Below, piece by piece: positions 57,030 through 64,000 of a stretch of 64,000 nucleotides of DNA. The stretch covers positions 82,501 to 146,500 of the forward strand of contig CAUYUJ010019286.1 of NCBI GenBank assembly GCA_963575745.1, read 5' to 3'. Source of the DNA: Prorocentrum cordatum (lineage: Eukaryota > Sar > Dinophyceae > Prorocentrales > Prorocentraceae). The notes below the pieces were generated by a model. That model searched no databases. It had not been told where the DNA came from and worked only from the letters and a program-made list of their open reading frames with translations. The translations under genes and the position numbers were made by a program. Position 1 is the first letter of the stretch, and every line of letters starts with the position of its first letter.

Positions 57030-58480
57030 TTGAGGACTCAACAACAACACCAACATAACCACCACCAGCAACAATTAGTTTGAGACCGTTCGCTCGTATC
57101 TGCCTGCGTGCTATTCAATACGTATCTCCCAAACCCTCGATACCCACCCTCTTCGTCTTCGATCGTGTCCCCTTGGGTGTACATCATTTTTTTTCTCATC
57201 TGCGACGTGCATGTCGTACAGCAGCTAAGGCACGGGAAGAAAGGACGGATGGAAGGAAGGGACAAGGAGGAGAGAGGATGATGGAGCACGAGAGAGAGAG
57301 TAGCAGTTGGGGGGGCTAGGAGCAGGAAACACGTGGCAGAACCAGGCGGACATATCGGGCGGGTAGAACCTAACAGGCGGGCCCTGGCGGTCAGGTCGAG
57401 CAGGCGGGTTGCCGAAGCGTGCGTCCTGCATGCATCGCGAGGCAGCCTTGGGCGACAGCGCGATTTCAAAATTCATTTCGTTAGGAAAGCAACAGCGAAA
57501 GCGTGTTTCCTGAGTGTCGAGGGCGCGGCGTCTGAAGAAATGGCGAGGACGTCCCATGCGAAAGCGCGATTGCTGAGTGTCGAAAGCGCGACGCCTGAAT
57601 AAATTCTGAGGAACTATTAGGCCAGAGCACGATTCTTTGGTGAATTACAAGAAGTCCCTAGCCAGGGCTCGATTCTTCAGTAAGTTGCAACGGGGTGTCA
57701 GGCGGGAGCCGCTGTTGTTGTAAACCGGGGGTCGGGGGCATAGTTAGAGCAGGAAGAGTCCACCCGGTAAAAACACAACCAAGCCCCGGGAGGGGCATTT
57801 CAATTGAAAACCACGTATGTCACGCGAGCGCGTATGTTTTGCATTATTCGAAAAGAAGTCTCAGGCAACAGCGGAATTCCGAAGTAAACTATGAGGACGT
57901 CGAAGGCGAGAGCGCGGTTCCTGAATGGCGAGGGCGTGGCGCATGAGTACATTGTGAAGAAGTCGCAGGCGAGAACGCGATTATCGAATACATTGAAGGA
58001 ATTCCCTACCGAGAGCGTGGTCCCTCAGTAAATTGCGAGGAAGTGTTAGGCAGGAGCCGTTGTTGTTGTAGTGCTGGGGCCAGGGGCGCAGCTTGAGCAG
58101 GAAACATGTTACAGAACCAGACGGGCAGATCGGGCGGGTAGACCCTGACGGGCGGGTCGGGAAGGCGCGGGTTGTTGAAGCGTGCGTCTTGCATGAATCG
58201 CGAGAAACTCTCGAGCCGTAGCGCGATTCCCAAATACATGTCCGAAAATCCAGAGCGAGAGTGTGGAGGGCGCGGCGTCTGAATAAATGGCGAGGAAGTC
58301 CCGTGGGAGAGCGCGATTCCTGTATAAATTGTGAGGACGTCCCGCGCGAGAGCGCGATTTGGTAATTCAAACGGAGGAGGTATCAGGCGGGAGCCGTTGT
58401 TGTTGTAGTCCTGGGGCGAGGGGCGCAGTTTGAGCAGGAATATTTTATTTTATATAAACCAGGGTGCGAGCCCCTGGAGG
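57030..58480. repeat. Rep56 compound repeat, copy 2 with a second partial array
   Basis: (AAC)n at 57030-57070, head from 57083 (GTTCGCTCGTATCTGCCTGC), array to 57690, end AGCCGCTGTTGTTGTAAACC. A second array without head runs 57790-58440 and repeats GAACCAGACGGGCAGATCGG and the GTTGTTGTTGTA end twice. Confidence 0.85.
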
Positions 58481-58494
58481 TGCACTTCAATTTT

Positions 58495-59235
58495 TCCCTA
58501 CCTAGGCTCTGCCTAGAAGGGTTCTTACTCGGTGTGCTTAAAGGGCCAGGCAGTGTAACCCGCCCCAGGCGGTTCCCCCAGTATCCGCCCCGCAGTTCCC
58601 CCAGTTACGTCTCCTTAGCGTTGCCTATCTCGTCTTAGCTTAGCTTATTTCATCTTAGCTTAGCTTAGGTTCATCTTAGCTCAGGTTTATCTATAGACGT
58701 GAGGCCGGCGCCTTCTCAGAAGCAGCCTCCTTCTAAGAAGCCCTCCGCCCTCCCTCCACACCCTTGTGTGCGCCCCCAAACTAAGCTTGCCATGTGGAGG
58801 GGGGGGATCACCATCGTTCGACCCATCCTCGCCCCCACTGGGCCATGGCACCGCAGCCCCATTGGTTCGCCCTCCCAGGTGGGGAGAGGCCACGCGAGAC
58901 TCGAAGGCACACAACCCCGCCCAGATGGGTACCCAGAGATCAGGAATACACACACATATATAGTTATATATATATATAGACATATATATACACATATTTA
59001 TTCCCTACCTAGGCTCTGCCTAGAAGGGTTCTTACCGTGTTGGCTTAAAGGGCCGGGCAGTGTTCCACGCCCCGGGCGGTTCCCCCAGGATCCGCCCCGC
59101 GGTTCCCCCAGTGACGTTCCGTTAGCGTTGCTTATATCATCTTAGCTTGGTTTATTTCATCTTAGTTTCGCTTAGGTTCATCTTAGCTCAGGTTTATCTT
59201 AGCTTAGCTTACCTTCACTTTAGCTTCGCCGAGCT
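58495..59235. repeat. Family N pair flanking unique DNA
   Basis: TTCCCTACCTAGGCTCTGCC then TAGAAGGGTTCTTAC, CTTAAAGGGCC.GGCAGTGT and GCGGTTCCCCCAG occur at 58495-58690 and 59003-59220, each running into TTAGCTTAGCTTA-type sequence. A third fragment is at 59578. Between them 58690-58940 is unassigned and 58945-59000 is a TA/CA microsatellite. Confidence 0.85.
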
Positions 59236-59940
59236 TTAGCATAGCAGAGCACAGCATAGCATAGCAGAGCGTAGCACAGCACAGCGCAGCACAGCATATC
59301 GTAGCAAAGCCCAGCATAGCACAGCATAGCGCAGCATAGCATAGCATAGCATAGCATAGCGCAGCACATCACAGCACAGCATAGCACCGCGCAGCATAGC
59401 ATAGCATAGCAGAGCATAGCATAGCACAGCAGCAAAGCAAAGGCAAAGCAACAGCAGCGACAACACAGCAAAGCACAAGCAACGCAAAGCATAGCAAAGC
59501 AAAAGCCAAAGCAAAGCAAAGGAAAGGCAAAGCAAAAGCAATGTGCGACAGATGCCGAGCTGGCCTCAATTGGTGCAATTCCCTACCTAGGCTCTGCCTA
59601 CAGGGTTAGCTTAGCTTAGCTTCGCTTAGCTTAGCTTATCATAGCGCAGCGCTGCAGTAGCATAGCAAATCATAGCGTAACATAGCCAACCATAGCATAG
59701 TATAGCATAGCATAGCGCAGCATATAATTGCATAGCATAGCATAACATAGCATCGTGCAGCTTAGCATAGCATACCATAGCATAGCTTAGCATCGCACAT
59801 CGCAGCATGACATAACATAGTTTATCATAGCTTCGCATAGCATCGCATATCATAGCATAGCATAGCACAGCATAGCATAGCATATCATAGCATAGCGCAG
59901 CATAGCATAGCATAGCACAGCATAGTATAGCAACGAATGC
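59120..59940. repeat. TTAGC / ATAGC pentanucleotide repeat field
   Basis: Two blocks (59120-59560, 59605-59935) of 5-bp units: TTAGC, then ATAGC, ACAGC and AAAGC variants. The 5-bp register is largely kept. Long Cys/Leu/Ala/Met-rich frames are artefacts. Confidence 0.9.
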
Positions 59941-60044
59941 TGCTTTCCTAGGGGCTCCAACTTCTAGGTAGGGTCGCACTGGGGTATTTTTTTGTTTAGA
60001 AAAGCAGGTTGTTGGGGGATCAGCAACAGTTTTTTTTTCACTAG

Positions 60045-60850
60045 TGGGACTTCAACACCACCACCACCAACAACTTCAGCAGCAACAGCATCACCACCAA
60101 CAACAACAGCAACACCACCACCAACAACAGCAGCAACAACAACAGCAAACATCATTTTAAGACTGTTCGCTTTTATCTGCTCGCGGGTCATTCAACACGT
60201 CTATTCCAAAACCTCGATACCCGCCTTCTTCGTATCCGATCGTGCCCATCATGGGGAATCGATTTTTCTTACCTGCAACGTGTATTTCGTGCAGCCCCTA
60301 AGGCAGGGGAAGGGAGGACGGATGGAAGGAAGGGACAAGGGGGAGGGAGGAGGATGGAGCACGAGAGAGAGAGAGAGAGAGTAGCAGGAGGGGGGCTAGG
60401 AGCAGAAAACACGTTGCAGAACCAGACGGGCAGATCGGGCGGGTAGACCCTGACGGGCGGGTCGGGAAGGCGCGGGTTGTTGAAGCGTGCGTCTTGCATG
60501 AATCGCGAGGAACTCTCGAGCGATAGCGCGATTCCCAAATAAATTGTCCGAACATCCAGAGCGAGAGCGTGATTCCTGAGTGTGGAGGGCGCGGCGTCTG
60601 AATAAATGGCGAGGAAGTCCCGTGGGAGAGCGCGATTCCTGTATAAATTGTGAGGACGTCCCGCGCGAGAGCGCGATTTGGTAATGCAAATGGAGGAGGA
60701 ATCAGGCGGGAGCCATTGTTGTTGCTGTGGTTGCTGAGGTTCTAAACCGGGGGCCAGGGGCGCAGTTTGGTGACCCTTCGTTTTCTTTGTTAAAATACAG
60801 GGTGCGAGTCCTGGGATAAGCATTTTAATAGTAACATGCAATGGTCATTG
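60045..60850. repeat. Rep56 compound repeat, copy 3
   Basis: (CAA/CCA)n 60045-60150, head from 60164 (GTTCGCTTTTATCTGCTCGC), array 60480-60690, end GAGCCATTGTTGTTGCTGTG and CCGGGGGCCAGGGGCGCAGT. Confidence 0.85.
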
Positions 60851-61074
60851 GAGGGGGGATCAACAATAGCCATTATTTAGAACTGAGAGTCCAACAACAA
60901 CAGTAGCAACAACAACATAACATCAGCAATAACAACAACAACACAACAACAACAACAACAATAATCATTTTAATGGTAACATGCAATGGTCATTGGAGGG
61001 GGGATCAACAATAGCCATTATTTAGAATTGAGAGTCTAACAACAACAGTATCAACAACAACATAACATCAAGAA

Positions 61075-61105
<31 letters not shown>

Positions 61106-61130
61106 AGCAACAACAACAACAACAACAGCA
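60825..61130. repeat. Duplicated 70-bp sequence with (AAC)n tails
   Basis: TGGTAACATGCAATGGTCAT then TGGAGGGGGGATCAACAATA and GCCATTATTTAGAA occurs at about 60830 and 60972, each followed by 60-90 bp of AAC/AGC triplets. Confidence 0.9.
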
Positions 61131-61139
61131 TGTGTTTCC

Positions 61140-61395
61140 ATGAGGTTTGGGAAGGATTTTGATGGCCTTTCGGAGGTGTCCTTGGGGAGCCCCGTGTCTG
61201 GCCACTTGGAGCTGCCTTTGGGCAGTCTTGGGGCCTCGTGAAGGTATGTTTGAGAATATCTTGAGTCATGTTGGGCTATCTTGTTCGATACCAGAGGCCA
61301 TCTCGGACTTTCTGGATCCATCTTTGAGCCATTCTGGACGCCCCATCGCGTCGCGACCAGCCCCTTCCAGGCTCGGGCGAGGTCTTCCCCTGACA
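61140..61395. repeat. Family M repeat, copy 2
   Basis: TTTCGGAGGTGTCCTTGGGG, CTTGGGGCCTCGTGAAGGTA, ATCTTGAGTCATGTTGGGCT and CCAGAGGCCATCTCGGACTT parallel 40025-40240. CAAGAGGCC short units follow at 61470-61575. Confidence 0.7.
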
Positions 61396-61577
61396 GGGCG
61401 CGCGAACCCCTCCAGTCGCCAGAATGGCACGGCACCGGTGTGTGTTTGTGTGTGTAGGATGCCCGCGCTCCAAGAGGGCTTCAAGAGGCCTCCAAGAGAG
61501 TCCGAGAGGCCTCCAAGACGGCCCAAGACCGCTCCAATACGCCCAAGACGGCCTCAAGACAGCCCAAGAGGCCCCCA

Positions 61578-61599
61578 TCCGCAGACATCTTGGCCCAAG
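61578..61599 (+). other. Probable DinoSL relic upstream of the KCTD-like gene
   Basis: 22 nt matching the DinoSL at 18 positions: TCCGCAG, then ACATCTTGGCCCAAG where the leader has CCATTTTGGCTCAAG. It ends 81 nt before the ATG. Caution: GGCCCAAG is common in the repeat just upstream. Confidence 0.5.
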
Positions 61600-61680
61600 G
61601 ATTCTGGGGCGGCAGTCCCTGGCCCATCTGACATCCTAAGCCCTCTTTGCAACGCCAGCTGCGATCTCCTCATCCTCAGG

Positions 61681-62340
61681 ATGGCCGACACGGTAATCAC
61701 ACTGAACGTCGGCGGCATTCTGTTCACAGCAACCAGGCCAGTCCTCGAGCAGTCCTCGTTCTTCGAAGGCCTTTTGCGGAACCAGGGCCGCATCGGTAAT
61801 GCCACGCATGAAGGCAACCTGTACATCGACCGCGATGGAGAGGCATTTCGCGACATTCTGGCCTTTATGCGTTCTGGATGTCCTGTTGCTGCTCATTCTC
61901 CTCCTGAAATCCTGGACCAGGAGGCTAAGTTCTACGACGTCAAAAACTTCCAGACGATGCCCAATGTGAAGAAGGTCTTCCTTCCCGCAAGCACAACGAA
62001 CAAACGCATCCTGAAAGGTGTCTACCATGACGAGACCCGCACCGGAGTTAAGCGATATCGCTTCGACTCTGAGCAATTGCCAGCGGATGTGCCATCATGT
62101 GCAGGCAGGGGAGGACAACGAGGTTGCGTGCCTCTTGATACACTGACAAAAAAAGGTTTCCGCAATATTGGATCATCAACCGATGAACCTGACGATGAGG
62201 TCACATTTCAGCGCACAGCAACCACTCACTATGTGGATTTGCAGGAATTTGTTGTTCCAGATGATGGCAGTACCTGGGATGTTGTCCAGGAATGCGAGGT
62301 TAAGGGTCACAGATATGCTATCGTAACGAAATACCATTAA
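61681..62340 (+). CDS. BTB/T1-domain protein, KCTD-like, 219 aa, intronless
   Basis: ATG at 61681 (MADTVITLNVGGILFTATRP), TAA at 62338-62340. Residues 4-100 are a K+-channel tetramerisation (T1/BTB) domain: ITLNVGGILFTATRPVLEQS, SFFEGLLRNQ, LYIDRDGEAFRDILAFMRSG and PPEILDQEAKFYDVKNF. The C-terminal part (about 130-219) has RNIGSSTDEPDDEVTFQRTA and ends VKGHRYAIVTKYH; no channel pore follows, so it is a soluble KCTD-type protein. Such proteins oligomerise and often act as cullin-3 adaptors. The open frame extends upstream to 61147 through repeat sequence, but the domain start, the SL-like site at 61578 and the loss of protein character before 61681 favour this ATG. Lack of introns fits a reverse-transcribed copy; the frame is intact, so it may be functional. 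Confidence 0.9.
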   Translation: MADTVITLNVGGILFTATRPVLEQSSFFEGLLRNQGRIGNATHEGNLYIDRDGEAFRDILAFMRSGCPVAAHSPPEILDQEAKFYDVKNFQTMPNVKKVFLPASTTNKRILKGVYHDETRTGVKRYRFDSEQLPADVPSCAGRGGQRGCVPLDTLTKKGFRNIGSSTDEPDDEVTFQRTATTHYVDLQEFVVPDDGSTWDVVQECEVKGHRYAIVTKYH

Positions 62341-62580
62341 GCTGTGGCCGTGCTACAACTTTTTGAATTACTGGAGCGCCGGGCGTGCGCTGCCAGGCTG
62401 GTGACCGCTCCAGAAACAATCGATGCTGTAAGGACTCTGTGGCACGGCCCAGCACGCCTGAAAAAGCAGTGCCCGACCCGCACGACGTGAGGCTGAACCC
62501 TGCAGATGCCGAGAAGGTGAACAAAGGCCCCCCAGAGGGGGGCTCCTCCGAGGGGGAGCTCCTCTTTTCCTTTCTGAAAG
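62341..62580. other. 3' flank of the KCTD-like gene
   Basis: No gene seen; ends at a GGGG/CCCC palindrome (CCCCCCAGAGGGGGGCTCC) and a GGA tract. Confidence 0.5.
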
Positions 62581-62736
62581 GAGAAGAGGAGGAGGAGGAG
62601 GAGGAGGAGGAGGAGGAGGAGGAGGAGGAGGAGGAGGAGGAGGAGTGAGGATGAGGAGGGAGGACGAGCGGAGGAGGAGGAGGAGGAGGAGGAGCAGGAG
62701 GAGGAGGAGGAGGAGGAGGAGGAGGAGGAGGAGGAG
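62580..62736. repeat. GGA tract up to the assembly gap
   Basis: Polypurine repeat, cut by the run of N. Confidence 0.95.
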
Positions 62737-62836
62737 NNNNNNNNNNNNNNNNNNNNNNNNNNNNNNNNNNNNNNNNNNNNNNNNNNNNNNNNNNNNNNNN
62801 NNNNNNNNNNNNNNNNNNNNNNNNNNNNNNNNNNNN
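62737..62836. other. Assembly gap (100 N)
   Basis: Exactly 100 N, a conventional size for a gap of unknown length. The left side is in a GGA tract, the right side is unique. Confidence 0.98.
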
Positions 62837-63044
62837 CTAGGGTCACTCTTTCGTGTAGACGACCCTCCTTGGCATCGCTCGGACGTGTGCGTTTTTTCGC
62901 GGGGAAGACCATCCGAGGAGCATCCTGGATCATCGAACAAAGGAAGCTCGCTCGAAGCCAACGATTTCACGGGGGGAGTGGACGGCCAAGCAATGCCATG
63001 ATTTTTTCGGGCGATCGCAAGCATGGAGTAAGGGGGCGTGGATT

Positions 63045-63180
63045 AGCGACGGGTCCCGTTTCCATGGGAAATCGCGGATTTCCGCCGCCGAGCGAGGCGG
63101 CACCGGCCCCCGATCCATGGATCTGGCGACCGCGCGCCAAATCCATGGATCGCTTATCCATGCCTGCGCGCCCCCGAGCG
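63045..63180. repeat. Family G repeat, copy 2
   Basis: ATCGCGGATTTCCGCCGCCG, AGCGAGGCGGCACCGG and the palindrome GATCCATGGATCTGGCGACC then GCGCGCCAAATCCATGG, as at 36640-36800. 62837-63045 and 63180-63470 hold nothing recognised. Confidence 0.85.
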
Positions 63181-63474
63181 AACCCTCGGGGAGCATCCTG
63201 GATCAGCGAGCACAGGAGCCACGCACGAGGCGGCCAGAGAGAGCCCGGCGAGAGTGGGGAGTGGGCGCCTGCGAGCGACGGCGAGCCTCGCGATGCCACG
63301 CAGGGATCGGCGGCTGGACTCTCGTCGGGCACGTCCGCCGACAGGAGGAATATGCAAGAATGGTCAAGCAATAGTCTGTGGACGATGTTTCGTGCATTGT
63401 TTTCGATTATTGTAGACCATACCTATACGACCACCCTTCGGGTGACAAGGAGGTTCGGGGGGGGGGAACCAACG

Positions 63475-63700
63475 TCTCGCTCGATCGGTCTCACTATCGA
63501 TCTCAGTATCGATCTCACTATCGGTCTCGCTCGATCGATCTCACTCGATCGATCTCACAATCGATCTCACTCGATCTATCTCATTCGATCGATCTCACAA
63601 TTGATCTCACAGTCGATCTCACAATCGATCACACAATCGATCTCACATTCGGTCTCAATATCGATCTCACTATCGATATCACAATCGCTCTCACAATCAA
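63475..63700. repeat. ATCGATCTCAC 12-14 bp minisatellite
   Basis: About 17 units of (A)CTATCGATCTC and CTCGATCGATCTC type. Confidence 0.9.
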
Positions 63701-63706
63701 CGTCAT

Positions 63707-63737
<31 letters not shown>

Positions 63738-63788
63738 ATCATCAACATCAACATCATCACCAACATCGTCATCATCATGGGGGCACCG

Positions 63789-63827
<39 letters not shown>

Positions 63828-64000
63828 ACGTCATCATCAACGTCAGCATCATCATCGGGACAACATCATCATCATCATCACCATCATCATCTCATCATCA
63901 ACATCATCATCATCGGGACACAGTCTTAGTCATCATCATCAGCAGCATTATCATAATCATCATCATAATCGGGACACCATCATGATCACCATCGTTCTCA
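63700..64000. repeat. (ATC)n trinucleotide region, runs off the window
   Basis: ATC/AAC triplets with GGGACA interruptions, like 23520-24235. Confidence 0.95.

Noticed and set aside
59220-59979. Cys/Leu/Met-rich minus-strand frames
   Set aside because: They arise from ATAGC/ACAGC units read in any frame (15 bp = 5 codons).
53225-61130. CRISPR array
   Set aside because: Units are contiguous or have homologous spacers, no short conserved repeat with unique spacers, and the DNA is clearly eukaryotic.

Overview
The window reads as nuclear DNA of a dinoflagellate. The evidence is: very long GGA/TCC tracts; GC-rich coding exons set in huge repeat-filled introns; an intron whose best boundaries are GA...AG; several dinoflagellate-type LINE (non-LTR) retrotransposon pieces; a VEVP/EK-repeat coding segment of alveolin type; and two sites resembling relics of the dinoflagellate spliced leader (DinoSL) about 80 nt upstream of start codons. 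Species cannot be fixed from the sequence. I recognised no tRNA, rRNA, CRISPR array or prokaryotic-style operon.

Layout. 0-12 kb: a 90-bp satellite (380-2190), then a mosaic of short terminal-inverted-repeat (TIR) elements, microsatellites and GGA/TCC tracts. 12.5-22.25 kb: one multi-exon gene on the + strand for a RAD5/HLTF-type enzyme (HIRAN, split SNF2 helicase, RING finger, helicase C). Its introns are full of the same short elements, and at least one intron is an element from end to end. 22.3-24.3 kb: GGA tract and CAT-trinucleotide repeats. 24.8-26.9 and 35.5-36.4 kb: three copies of a compound repeat built on an 83-bp satellite. 27.3-28.7 kb: unrecognised coding segments. 29.9-32.3 kb: minus-strand LINE remnant. 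34.6-35.4 kb: 3' end of another LINE. 41.4-42.3 kb: an SL-tagged VEVP-repeat retro(pseudo)gene. 45.7-50.1 kb: a nearly complete LINE on the + strand. 51.2-52.8 kb: minus-strand open segments. 53.2-56.3 kb: a 174-bp satellite with a higher-order unit. 56.3-61.1 kb: another compound repeat family and pentanucleotide repeats. 61.7-62.3 kb: an intronless BTB/KCTD-type gene. A 100-N assembly gap sits inside a GGA tract at 62737-62836.

Repeat family letters (A, D, E, F, G, H, I, J, K, M, N, P, Q, R, S, U) are labels made here only. Families A, D, E, F, H, I, P, Q and R have TIRs and no coding capacity, like MITEs or introners. Ten copies of A lie in the first 38 kb and I found none after that. Some insertions keep a short target duplication: 5 bp at 14123/14357, 4 bp at 19960/20158, 6 bp at 7467/7717. 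Others are flanked by much longer direct repeats. Several are nested.

The main biological story is the helicase gene. Its reading frame is cut by TIR elements whose exact removal gives an uninterrupted SNF2 protein, so the window looks like a record of intron creation by short mobile elements, some using non-canonical splice boundaries.
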